Shown in pieces: positions 48,659 through 57,349 of a stretch of 64,000 bases of DNA. Location: the NCBI GenBank assembly GCA_030651575.1, contig JAUSFB010000029.1:1-64000 (forward strand), read 5' to 3'. Positions within the stretch are counted from its first letter, which is position 1. Each line of letters starts with the position of its first letter. Source of the stretch: Phaeospirillum sp. (GTDB taxonomy: Bacteria; Pseudomonadota; Alphaproteobacteria; Rhodospirillales; Magnetospirillaceae). The notes under the pieces are model-generated. The model saw only the letters and a list, made by a program, of their open reading frames with translations. It ran no database searches and had not been told where the DNA came from. Made by a program: the position numbers and the translations under genes.

Positions 48659-49738
48659 CTAAACCCCCAGATACATCCAGCGGCCAAAGGCAAAGCCCAG
48701 TACCGAGCCCAGCGCCACCAGCAGGACCGCGACCCCGATCTTCCAGCCCAAACCGCTGACCATCGGGATATCATCGACCGTATTGGTCAGATCCTCGTCC
48801 CAATTGGGACTGGGAGCCGGTCCCGCTTCCATGGGCGGCGATTCCCGCACCGGCGGCAAGGCGCCCGGCTGGCCGGAATCGGGGCGGGGCTTGCGCCATT
48901 GCCGCAACAGCTCCGCCACATCATCGCGAGAGGTGGCGGGCAAGGTAAGCTCTCCCTTGCCGATCAAGCGGGTCAGCACCACCTCGGCCAACCGCTGATA
49001 GGCCACCGCCGCCGGTGTTTCGGGGTCCAGTACCACCAGCGGCAAGTCGCGGGCCGCCGCCTCGATCACCTTCATATCGCGTGGGATCATCACCGGCAGC
49101 ACCCGCCCACCGAACGAGGCCATGATCGCCTCGGTCAGGCGATGCATCAGATCGCTCTCCTCGGTCATGGTGAACAAGATGCCCATGGTGTCGAGATCGC
49201 GGTTGAAATGGGTGCGGACCCGCTGGATGTTCCACCACGCCTTGTGCAAGCCGTCGAGGGCCATGGGCGAGGGAACCACCGGCAGGATCACCACATCCGC
49301 CGCCACGCTGGCGTTAACCGACAGGATTCCAAAGGCGGGCGGGCAGTCGATCACCACCACGTCCACATCGTCGGGGGTGGTCGACAAGGCCCGTTCCAGC
49401 ACATATTGCGGATCGGGCTTGACCGCGATCTCCACATCCGCCCAGGACAGGTCGTCGGAACCGGCGACCAGACGCAGATTGGGATAGGGCGTCGGACGAC
49501 AGGCATGGGCGACGTCGACCTCACCCCGCAACAGCTGATAGGCGCCGGTGGCGGCCGGAGACGACAGACCGACGCTGGTGGTGGCGTTGCTCTGGGCGTC
49601 GAGATCGACCAGGATCACCTTGCGCCCCAGCGCCGCCAGACAGACCGCCAGATTGACGCTGGTGGTGGTCTTGCCGATCCCGCCCTTCTGATTGAACACC
49701 ACGACGACGGTGGGCTTGCCGACTTTGGTCCCAGACAT
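48659..49738 (-). CDS. ParA/MinD-family ATPase with C-terminal membrane segment (ParA-TM 2)
   Basis: A 359-aa ParA-like ATPase: KGGIGKTT (Lys18 and Lys23), VILVDLDAQSNAT, VVIDCPPAFGIL. An extended linker rich in Pro/Asp (about 270-325) leads to a C-terminal helix VAVLLVALGSVLGFAFG. Same architecture as the gene at 46971 on the opposite strand, so the two are diverged paralogues. No parB is adjacent. ATG at 49738 with AAGGGAAAG before it is preferred over an open frame upstream. Confidence 0.85.
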   Translation of the reverse strand: MSGTKVGKPTVVVVFNQKGGIGKTTTSVNLAVCLAALGRKVILVDLDAQSNATTSVGLSSPAATGAYQLLRGEVDVAHACRPTPYPNLRLVAGSDDLSWADVEIAVKPDPQYVLERALSTTPDDVDVVVIDCPPAFGILSVNASVAADVVILPVVPSPMALDGLHKAWWNIQRVRTHFNRDLDTMGILFTMTEESDLMHRLTEAIMASFGGRVLPVMIPRDMKVIEAAARDLPLVVLDPETPAAVAYQRLAEVVLTRLIGKGELTLPATSRDDVAELLRQWRKPRPDSGQPGALPPVRESPPMEAGPAPSPNWDEDLTNTVDDIPMVSGLGWKIGVAVLLVALGSVLGFAFGRWMYLGV

Positions 49739-49847
49739 CCACTTTCCCTTCTGGAGTAGACCTTGGCGCAACAATAGCCGCCCCCATACCTTTTGTCGTG
49801 GCAATCCACTGTTGTGGAGCCCCGGCAAAGCCCATATAATCCGCCTC

Positions 49848-50312
49848 GTGAACCAGCCATACTTTGACATCATCCGCCTGATCGAACGTTTGCACAGACA
49901 TTTCCTGGATGTCTTGCGCACGGAACTGCGTCGCCTCGGCATCGAGGACATCAACGCGGTCCAGGCTCTGCTGCTCTACAATATCGGCGAGAACGAAGTG
50001 GTGATCCGCGACCTTAAGGATCGCGGCTACTACCAGGGTTCCAACGTGTCCTACAACATCAAGGCCCTGACCGAGACCGGCTATCTGACGCAGGAGCGGT
50101 CGCCCCATGATCGCCGCTCGGTCCGCCTGAAGCTGGCCGAAAAGGGACTGACCCTGTGCAACGCCGTCCGCAAGCTTCAAGACGACCTTGCCACCGCCCT
50201 CGGTGACGACGCCCAGACGCAGGAGCAGCTTGGCACCACGCTGCACACCATGCAGCGCCTGGAGCGCACCTGGACCGACTTCGTCCAGTACGGCCGTATT
50301 CGTGGTATCTAG
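49848..50312 (+). CDS. MarR-type winged-helix regulator, LdtR-like
   Basis: The product is 154 aa. YFDIIRLIERLHRHFLDVLRTEL at the N-terminus (20 residues split over the dimer helix) and GYYQGSNVSYNIKALTETGYL for the recognition helix match the LdtR-like MarR proteins of alphaproteobacteria. In Liberibacter and Sinorhizobium, LdtR controls L,D-transpeptidase and stress genes. The start is GTG at 49848. It is divergent from the second ParA gene (110-bp gap) and precedes the DUF2786 gene by 27 bp. Confidence 0.75.
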   Translation: MNQPYFDIIRLIERLHRHFLDVLRTELRRLGIEDINAVQALLLYNIGENEVVIRDLKDRGYYQGSNVSYNIKALTETGYLTQERSPHDRRSVRLKLAEKGLTLCNAVRKLQDDLATALGDDAQTQEQLGTTLHTMQRLERTWTDFVQYGRIRGI

Positions 50313-50339
50313 CCCGCCACCCGGCGACAGGCAGGCAGC

Positions 50340-51041
50340 ATGGCGACCGATCTCGACAAGCTGAAAACGCGCCTGCAAGCCCTTCGGGCAAAAACCATCA
50401 CCAATGGCTGCACCGAAGAAGAAGCCCTGGCGGCGGCAGCCAAGGTCGCCGAACTGCTTGACCGCCACGACCTGTCGTTGAGCGATCTGGAAATCCGCGA
50501 GGAGCAGTGCGAACGCTCTGCCATCGAAACCAACCGCAAGCAGCGCCAGCCCATCAGCGCCTGCATCCCGGCCATCGCCGAATATTGCGACTGCAAGGTC
50601 TGGCGCGAGAAGGACGAGACCGGACGCATCCGCTATGTCTTCTTCGGACTGCGTCCCAGCATCGAAATGGCCCACTACGTCCATGACGTGATTTCCTCGG
50701 CCATGCGGACGGCATGGGAGGGCTATGCCGGCGCGCAACGCTTTATCCGCTACGCCAATGACGAGAAAGGATCGTTTCTGTTCGGCATGGCGGTCTCGAT
50801 CGCCGACAAACTGACCGCCATGAAGGCCGAACGCGACGAGGCCAACCGGGCCAGCAGCGGCCGCGACCTCGTGGTGATCCGCCACGCCATCGTCGAGGCG
50901 GAATTCACCAGGCTGGACCTCAATCTGCGACGCGCCCGCGCATCGGGCAAGAAGGTCGCCGCCGGCGCGTTCGAAGCCGGGCAGGCGGCGGGACAGTCGC
51001 TGGCCCTTCATCCCGGAATCGGCCCGACCAAGACGCGCTGA
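50340..51041 (+). CDS. DUF2786 domain protein
   Basis: A 233-aa protein. The N-terminal 45 residues (KLKTRLQALRAKTITNGCTEEEA and AAKVAELLDRHDLS, quoted in parts) are a DUF2786 domain, a short helical unit found in bacterial and phage proteins. The rest (about 60-215) resembles the domain that usually follows it and includes CDCKVWRE and FFGLRPSIEMA. Function unknown; phage or mobile links have been suggested for the family. A repeat element follows 22 bp after the stop. Confidence 0.7.
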   Translation: MATDLDKLKTRLQALRAKTITNGCTEEEALAAAAKVAELLDRHDLSLSDLEIREEQCERSAIETNRKQRQPISACIPAIAEYCDCKVWREKDETGRIRYVFFGLRPSIEMAHYVHDVISSAMRTAWEGYAGAQRFIRYANDEKGSFLFGMAVSIADKLTAMKAERDEANRASSGRDLVVIRHAIVEAEFTRLDLNLRRARASGKKVAAGAFEAGQAAGQSLALHPGIGPTKTR

Positions 51042-51063
51042 CGCCCACCCCCATCGGGGTCTC

Positions 51064-51213
51064 ATACCGGCGAGCCAATGAATCGGCTCGCCACATTGCC
51101 CCTCAAGCGCCGGGCGCGAACTCCGTTCGCTTGGCTTTCGCGCCATGGGCGCGGCGGGCCTTGCCCTTGCCTTCTCCCCCTTGAACTGAATGGATCAGTT
51201 CAAGGGCTCGGCG
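51064..51213. repeat. Dispersed multi-hairpin intergenic repeat, copy 2
   Basis: Nearly identical to 1880-2030 over 150 bp (one deletion and a few substitutions). It includes the GCGAAC/GTTCGC hairpin and the 12-bp stem CCCTTGAACTGA at 51178-51206. It lies between two convergent genes, DUF2786 and the exonuclease, and abuts the exonuclease stop, so the last hairpin could terminate both. Confidence 0.85.
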
Positions 51214-51214
51214 G

Positions 51215-51862
51215 TTATCGTTCGCCAAAGCTCATGGAGCGGGTGTCTTCCACCACAAAGCCGCCCTGCATCTTTAAGAAGGCCTCGGCGGTCAGAATGG
51301 CGTCAAGCAGCGCGCCATGATGCTGAAAGCGATCCGAGCGGTCGATCCACAGCCGGTCGCACAGCACGTCCAGCGATCCCGGCACCCCCGGAAAGAACTG
51401 CCGCGACAGATCCTGGGTGCAGACGAAGTCGTTACCCGAGAAAACCGTCTCGTCGAAACCGCAGCGCCCCACCCTGGCATATTCAAAATTCAGAAAGTCG
51501 ATCTCGTTGACCGCGCTATGGGCCAGCAGGACATCCTGGCCGATGAAGGTCTCGAACTCGTCCAGCACGTCGCGGAACTGGGGCGCGTTTTTCAGCTCGG
51601 CGGGATTGATGCCGTGGACGGCGATGGACGCCTTGGAGATGGGGCCGTTGGGTTGAATCCGGCGGTGCCAGCTTTCACCCGTTTTCCAACCGTCGTCGCC
51701 ACGCAGCAACTCGACACAGCCGATTTCTATGATGATGCCGGGCAGGCGCAGGCCCTTGGGCATTTTCTTGATTTCGGCGGCGCTGGGAATGGGAAACCCA
51801 GTGGTTTCCGCATCGATGGCGACCATGCGCCCCACCCTCGCCAAATCGTTCAGTGTGAGCAT
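51215..51862 (-). CDS. DEDDh-family 3'-5' exonuclease (DnaQ-like)
   Basis: A 215-aa exonuclease-fold protein. Motif I is AIDAETTGFP, motif II lies in LLAHSAVNEIDFLN, and motif III is HGALLDAILT with the H-x4-D signature of the DEDDh class. An HGI element follows the usual position. These proteins resemble the epsilon proofreading subunit of DNA polymerase III, but this short version is longer between motifs I and II. The start is ATG at 51862 with GAGGAA upstream; the longer open frame is unlikely. Confidence 0.82.
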   Translation of the reverse strand: MLTLNDLARVGRMVAIDAETTGFPIPSAAEIKKMPKGLRLPGIIIEIGCVELLRGDDGWKTGESWHRRIQPNGPISKASIAVHGINPAELKNAPQFRDVLDEFETFIGQDVLLAHSAVNEIDFLNFEYARVGRCGFDETVFSGNDFVCTQDLSRQFFPGVPGSLDVLCDRLWIDRSDRFQHHGALLDAILTAEAFLKMQGGFVVEDTRSMSFGER

Positions 51863-52088
51863 GAATAGGGTTCCTCGGGGATGGCGAAAATGCGTGTCGG
51901 CCGGATACCCGCGACACAACGAATACTAGCGACCCACCACGATACGTCCTAATGTTTTCCAGGCCCTGGATTTTCCGACGGCGCTATGGCGATTCCAATA
52001 TACTATTTTCAGATAATGACATCGTATGATAAACATCCTTGGATATGCCTTTGCGCGAGATGCCATTAAATATAATGGGGGGGGCACT

Positions 52089-52865
52089 GTGCAGACGTTG
52101 TTCAGCCTCGACGGCACGCCCGAATCTGGCGCCAAGGCAGAAAAACAGCTTGAATTGAAGTTCAACTGCAACGCTCCCCCCGACCAGCAGGCCTCCGACG
52201 TCTCCACCAGGATTCTCGTGGTGGAGGATCGGCCGGGTGACGCCATGCTCATCACCATGGCGCTCAGCGAGTGTGCTTGCCGGCAATTCTCGTTCCGCCA
52301 CGCAACAACCCTGAAGAGCGCCCTGGGCTTCCTGGCCGAAGAGACATTCGACATCGCCCTTCTTGACCTGTCGCTGCCCGACGCGGAAGATCTGACGGCG
52401 GTGCGCCGGGTTCGCACCGCCGCTCCGACCCTGCCGATCGTGGTCTTGACTGGCAGCCTCGATCCTTCGCTACCCCTTCGCGCGCTTGCCGTCGGGGCGC
52501 AGGACTACCTGCTCAAAAATGAAATTTCCGGCCCTCTGGTCTCCCATGTCATCCAGAACTCCATCCGCAGCATGGCGGTCCAGGTGGGCCGCGGCGGACG
52601 GATCGAACGTTCCGAGGATGAGCCGCCGGCCATGAAGCTGGGGAACGGTGACGGCGCCCCGGACCAATTGGCACGGATGAACCTGACCCCGGCGGAACTT
52701 CGCGTGATCAGCCTGATCAAGGGGGGGCTCTCGACCAAGGAGATTGCCCGCATCCTTGGAATCTCCCCCTTCACGGTCAATATCCACCGCAAGCATATAA
52801 GAAAGAAGATCGGCATCGAGGCTCGGTCCACGAACCTGCACTCCCACCTCATGACTTTTACCTGA
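52089..52865 (+). CDS. Response regulator, receiver plus LuxR-type HTH
   Basis: About 258 aa: a 40-residue leading segment, a receiver domain (about 42-160) with RILVVED, phospho-acceptor Asp93 in LLDLSLPD, the Thr in VVLTGS and the Lys in YLLKNEIS, then a LuxR/GerE HTH (about 195-255) with LTPAELRVISLIKGGLSTKEIA. The GTG at 52089 preceded by a G-rich stretch is preferred; an ATG at 52026 is also in frame. TATAAT at 52071-52076 may be the -10 box. Genes at 53797 and 57350 are plausible partners. Confidence 0.8.
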   Translation: MQTLFSLDGTPESGAKAEKQLELKFNCNAPPDQQASDVSTRILVVEDRPGDAMLITMALSECACRQFSFRHATTLKSALGFLAEETFDIALLDLSLPDAEDLTAVRRVRTAAPTLPIVVLTGSLDPSLPLRALAVGAQDYLLKNEISGPLVSHVIQNSIRSMAVQVGRGGRIERSEDEPPAMKLGNGDGAPDQLARMNLTPAELRVISLIKGGLSTKEIARILGISPFTVNIHRKHIRKKIGIEARSTNLHSHLMTFT

Positions 52866-53088
52866 TTGCACGCACGGGCGGAAAAGCCCTTTGGCTGCCT
52901 GCGCGCCCCATGGCAGCGCCTGTCCGGCCCTCCGTACCCAATACCCTTTTTATAATCACTCTGCTGGATTGAGTGTTGCTCTCCCCAACCCATATGATGG
53001 TCGGAAGGACCACCCACGATCCACCCGTGGTTGTCGTTGGCGCCGAGGCTGGTCGCGGGGCTGTCACCACCTGACGGAGGATTGAAAA

Positions 53089-53547
53089 ATTCAGACGCTC
53101 CTTCCGATCAATCTCAGCCTAGCCGAAAGCGGCGCCGCCGCCCTGGCCGAAGCAGCCGAGTGCCTGAGCAACGCCGTCGATCACGGCGCATTCCTGACGG
53201 CCCTCGACAAGAATGACCGGCTGTGGCGAACCCTGATGGAGGTCGCACGCCACAACAAGTGGGAAATCCTGGACCACCGCACCAGCGAGTTCGTCATGTC
53301 CACCTTGCGCAAATGCGGATGCGGCATCGTCGACAGCGATATCGAGGCGCTGATCGCCATCAATCTCGGGACATCGCGGCATCTGGCCTCGGGCCGCGAC
53401 GTGGAGCAGATCCGCAGGCGCGCCCGTCTCGCCTGGCGTGAATCCAATCGCAGCGGCAACACCCCGCTGGAATCCTGGCTGATCGATCAGATCGAGCGCA
53501 AGGCCCGCCACCCCGGTTCATCCCCCCTCGCCGCCAAGGCCGGTTGA
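53089..53547 (+). CDS. FlaF-like protein with apparent AUU start
   Basis: About 152 aa. LDKNDRLWRTLMEVARHNKW followed by EFVMSTLRK, IEALIAINLGTS and HLASG resembles the flagellin-expression regulator FlaF of alphaproteobacteria (LW, LI-IN and LA patterns). No ATG, GTG or TTG occurs in frame before 53236, yet coding character continues upstream to the stop at 53083. GGAGG at 53076-53080 is 8 nt before an ATT codon at 53089, making a non-standard start or a sequence error the options. A C-terminal extension (about 95-152) is rich in Arg. Confidence 0.5.
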   Translation: MQTLLPINLSLAESGAAALAEAAECLSNAVDHGAFLTALDKNDRLWRTLMEVARHNKWEILDHRTSEFVMSTLRKCGCGIVDSDIEALIAINLGTSRHLASGRDVEQIRRRARLAWRESNRSGNTPLESWLIDQIERKARHPGSSPLAAKAG

Positions 53548-53705
53548 TCCACCATCCCGGTTGGCTGTGTCGGCCGCCTCCTCCGAATCTGCTGGCCGTG
53601 CTGGCGCGCAACGGCGTCTCGGTCGAGGAACTCCGCGATCTCACCGTCAAGATGGGCGAGCGCCTCCGGCAACGAACACGGCCGGAACAAGCCCTGAGAA
53701 AATAG
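53544..53705 (+). CDS. Small protein translationally coupled to the FlaF-like gene
   Basis: A 53-aa frame beginning at TTG 53544, whose TTGA overlaps the stop of the preceding gene. Residues include LLAVLARNGVSVEELRDLTV, a helix-turn-helix-like pattern, and an Arg-rich tail. Codon use looks like neighbouring genes. Short length and unusual start keep the call tentative. Confidence 0.4.
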   Translation: MIHHPGWLCRPPPPNLLAVLARNGVSVEELRDLTVKMGERLRQRTRPEQALRK

Positions 53706-53796
53706 AGGGTCGGTATTCTGGAATGCCGTCACTTGGGGTATCATGCCGCCGGAATCATCGTGACCGTGAGGCGGAATGGCCTGAAAGGATACCCGC

Positions 53797-56700
53797 GTGG
53801 CAGGCGAGACGGTTACAAGGCGCCCCCCCTCCCCCCACACCGCCACGGCCGATAGCGCCGGGTCGGTCGCGCCTCGGTCGCACATCGTGGGAATCGGCGC
53901 ATCCGCCGGAGGCCTGGAAGCCTTCGAGCAGTTCTTTCACGCCTGCCCGACGGACAGCGGCATGGCCTTCGTACTGGTGCCGCATCTCGACCCGGGCCAT
54001 GAAAGCCTCCTGACGGAAATCCTGCAACGCTCCACCGCCATGCCGGTGGTCCAGGCCGAGGACCAGATGGCGGTCGCGCCCGATCGGGTCTACATCATCC
54101 CGCCCAACCGCGAGATGGCCATCCTCGGCGGCGTGCTGCAACTCTCCATGCCGGAGATGGTCCGTGGGCAGCGCATGCCGATCGACGCCTTTCTCCGCTC
54201 GCTGGCCGAGGATCAGGCCGAAAACGCCATCGGCATCATCTTGTCCGGCACCGCCACCGACGGCACCCTGGGGCTGCGCGCCATCCTGGGCGCCGGCGGC
54301 ATCTGCATGGTGCAAGACCCCGCCACCGCCAAGTATGACGGCATGCCGCGAAGCGCCATCGGGGCCGGCTACGCCACCCATGTCCTGCCGGCGGATAAAA
54401 TGCCGGCGGCATTGATCGAGATCACCCAGCACTGGACCTTCCGCCTCGCCATGCCGGCCATTTTTCCCGAGAGAACCGATACCGGCATGAATCAGATTCT
54501 GCTGCACGTCCGCAGCGCCACCGGCCACGACTTTTCATTGTACAAACGCAGCACCATCACCCGCCGCATCATCCGGCGCATGGAGCAGCACAGCATCGAC
54601 GACATGGCGGTCTATGCCCGCTTTCTCAAGGAGAACCCCGCCGAGGTCCAGATGCTGTTCAAGGAGATGCTGATCAACGTCACCAGCTTCTTCCGTGACC
54701 CCGAAGCGTTCGCGGTCTTGAAGCAGACCATCCTTCCAAAGATTCTGGCCGCCAATCCGCCGGACTCTGTCCTGCGCGTCTGGGTGGCGGGCTGCGCCAC
54801 CGGCGAGGAGGCCTACTCCATCGCCATGGTTCTGCATGAACTGTTGAACGAGATACGCGAGCAGCGCAATCCGGGATTCGGGGTGCAAATCTACGCTACC
54901 GACCTTGACGAGGACGCCATCACGGTGGCGCGAACCGGCGTCTATCCGCCCAACATCGCCCAGGACGTGTCGCCGGAGCGCCTGCAACGCTTCTTCGTCA
55001 AGGAGGATTCCGGCTACAAGATCCGGAAAGAAATCCGCGAAATGGTCATCTTCGCGGTCCAGAACGTCATCAAGGACCCGCCCTTCACCAAACTGGACCT
55101 GCTCAGTTGCCGCAACCTGATGATCTATCTGGAGCCGGAACTGCAAGAGCGCCTGATTCCCAACTTTCACTATGCCCTCAAGCCCAACGGCGTCCTGTTC
55201 CTGTCCACCTCGGAGAGCATCTCCAAACACCCGGACCTGTTCAGCCAGTTGGACCGGAAGTGGAAATTTTTCCGCGCCAACCATGCCCCCACCACCAAAA
55301 TGGCCACCGAACTGGCCTGGACAGCCGATACTCCCGGCAGGACCATTCATATGCCCCCGAACGCCAAGCCCAAGATCAGCAATATCGCGGATCTGAGTAA
55401 TCGGGCGCTGCTTAACGCCTTTGCCCCGGCGGCGGTGACGACCGATTCCAACGGCAATATCCTCTTCGTGCATGGCGACACCGGCAAATATCTGCGTCCA
55501 CCCCCCGGCCCGGTCACCACCAACGTGGTCGAAATGGCGCGCGAAGGACTGCAACTGGACCTGCGCGCCGCCCTTCTCGCCGCGAGCGTCGGCAATCTGG
55601 CGGCCCAAAGCCGAGACGTACTGGTCAAGACCGATACCGGCTTCACCAAGGTCGCCCTGAAGGTAAAGCCGTTGCCGAGCCAGCGTAGCGGCAGCACCCC
55701 CGACGAGACTCTTCTGCTGGTGACCTTCCAGGACATCACGAAAGCCGCCGAGAAAAGAAAACACGCCAAACATCCCCCCGCCTGGGTCGAGCCCAGGCGC
55801 GTCGAACAGTTGGAGCGTGAACTGGCCTATGCCAAGGAGAACCTGCAAACCACCATCGAGGAACAGCAGGCGTCCAACGAAGAACTGAAATCCGCCAACG
55901 AGGAATTGCAGTCCACCAATGAAGAACTCCAATCCTCGAATGAGGAGCTGGAAACATCAAAGGAGGAGTTGCAATCCCTCAACGAGGAAGTCCTCACGGT
56001 CAATTCCGAGCTGACGACCAAGATCGAACAGTTGAGCAACGTTCAGAACGACCTGAAGAACCTGTTCGACAACATTAATATCGGCACCGTGATCCTCGAC
56101 CACCAACTGGTGATCCGGCGCTACACCCGCGACGCGGTAAAGATCTATCGCCTGATCGCCACCGATGTCGGCCGCCCCCTTGGCGATATCCAATCAAATA
56201 TGGAAGGCGTGGACCTGCTGCCCGATCTCAAGGCCGTGCTCGACACCCTGATCCCCTGCGAGCGTCAGGTCCACACCACGGACGGCGCTTGGTATCTGGC
56301 GCGCATCCAGCCCTACCGGACGTTGGACAACGTCATCGAGGGCGTGGTGTTGAGCTTCGCCGACGTCACCGAACTCAAGCTGGCCATCGAGGACGCCAAG
56401 CGCAGCGAAGCCATGCTGGCCACGGCGCACGAAATCGCCAGTCTTGGCGGTTGGGAAATGGATGTGGCGTCGGGCGTCATGCGCTGGTCGGACGGAATGT
56501 TCAAAATATTCGGCGCCCCGCCCGACGGCTCGCCCATATCGCTACAGACCATCCTGGCCACCCTCGACCAGGATGACCAGACCCGAATGACGGCGGCGAT
56601 CCAGACCGCGATCGAGGGCCAGACCACTTGCGACATCTTGTGCCGGATCACCCGTCGGGACGGCGCCATCCGCTATGTGCGCTCTCGCGCCAGGACCAGC

Positions 56701-57204
56701 GCCGATGCCGAAGGCCGCGTGACCAGCCTGACCGGCACCACCCAGGACATCACCGAACTGCTGCAAGGCGACGCGGCGCTCCGCGACAGCAAGGTGCGCG
56801 CCGAGCAGGGCCGGGAAGGCCATATCCGGGGCGTCTGGGATTGGACCATCCCCGAGGGCAAGCTGCGCCTCTCCGCCGAATGGGGGGCGATGCTGGGCTA
56901 TGCCGGACACGAGATCGGAAATCACCGGGACGAATGGCTGGACCGCATCCATCCGGACGACCGGGCTCGGACGACACAGGCCGTCGAACGATACCTGAAC
57001 GGAGAAACACCGCGCTACGAGAGCTGCCATCGGCTGCGTGGCAAGGATGGCCGCTATATCCAGGTTCTTTGCCATGGCGAAATCATCGAACGGACCGCCG
57101 ACGGCGCGCCATTACGCATGATCGGCATCACCACCGACATCACCGGACAGAAACAGGCGGACGAGCAACTCCGGCTGCTGAACGCAACCCTGGGACAGGA
57201 ATGA
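53797..57204 (+). CDS. CheB-CheR fusion with coiled coil and PAS domains, no kinase
   Basis: A 1135-aa hybrid. The CheB methylesterase (about 28-215) keeps Ser36 in GASAGG, His63 in VPHLDPGH and Asp155 in GTATDG, without a receiver. CheR (about 230-500) has VAGCATGEEAYS. A long heptad coiled coil (about 670-755; NEELQSTNEELQSSNEEL) leads to three PAS domains (about 755-1130). The protein stops after the last PAS without a histidine kinase. GTG at 53797 is the start, with AAAGGA upstream. Soluble; likely part of a chemosensory or biofilm system. Confidence 0.9.
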   Translation: MAGETVTRRPPSPHTATADSAGSVAPRSHIVGIGASAGGLEAFEQFFHACPTDSGMAFVLVPHLDPGHESLLTEILQRSTAMPVVQAEDQMAVAPDRVYIIPPNREMAILGGVLQLSMPEMVRGQRMPIDAFLRSLAEDQAENAIGIILSGTATDGTLGLRAILGAGGICMVQDPATAKYDGMPRSAIGAGYATHVLPADKMPAALIEITQHWTFRLAMPAIFPERTDTGMNQILLHVRSATGHDFSLYKRSTITRRIIRRMEQHSIDDMAVYARFLKENPAEVQMLFKEMLINVTSFFRDPEAFAVLKQTILPKILAANPPDSVLRVWVAGCATGEEAYSIAMVLHELLNEIREQRNPGFGVQIYATDLDEDAITVARTGVYPPNIAQDVSPERLQRFFVKEDSGYKIRKEIREMVIFAVQNVIKDPPFTKLDLLSCRNLMIYLEPELQERLIPNFHYALKPNGVLFLSTSESISKHPDLFSQLDRKWKFFRANHAPTTKMATELAWTADTPGRTIHMPPNAKPKISNIADLSNRALLNAFAPAAVTTDSNGNILFVHGDTGKYLRPPPGPVTTNVVEMAREGLQLDLRAALLAASVGNLAAQSRDVLVKTDTGFTKVALKVKPLPSQRSGSTPDETLLLVTFQDITKAAEKRKHAKHPPAWVEPRRVEQLERELAYAKENLQTTIEEQQASNEELKSANEELQSTNEELQSSNEELETSKEELQSLNEEVLTVNSELTTKIEQLSNVQNDLKNLFDNINIGTVILDHQLVIRRYTRDAVKIYRLIATDVGRPLGDIQSNMEGVDLLPDLKAVLDTLIPCERQVHTTDGAWYLARIQPYRTLDNVIEGVVLSFADVTELKLAIEDAKRSEAMLATAHEIASLGGWEMDVASGVMRWSDGMFKIFGAPPDGSPISLQTILATLDQDDQTRMTAAIQTAIEGQTTCDILCRITRRDGAIRYVRSRARTSADAEGRVTSLTGTTQDITELLQGDAALRDSKVRAEQGREGHIRGVWDWTIPEGKLRLSAEWGAMLGYAGHEIGNHRDEWLDRIHPDDRARTTQAVERYLNGETPRYESCHRLRGKDGRYIQVLCHGEIIERTADGAPLRMIGITTDITGQKQADEQLRLLNATLGQE

Positions 57205-57349
57205 ACCGCGGCCCTCAAGGGATCAAGACAACACCATATGGAACCCCGATCCCGCCTTTTTGACATTACCCCGCACCGAAGCCGCGCTATTATAATCCGA
57301 GAGATTGCGGTAACTCGCCACCCTCCCTGATCCGATGGAAAGTCATTCC

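Noticed and set aside
49521-51146. A 541-codon minus-strand frame across the MarR regulator and DUF2786 genes
   Set aside because: Its composition is that of a shadow frame, and its start lies in the dispersed repeat (same MARKPSERSS translation as near 1962), which is not coding.
52951-52956. TATAAT upstream of the FlaF-like gene
   Set aside because: No -35 element at 16-18 bp distance; the match to a -10 box alone is not enough in this region.
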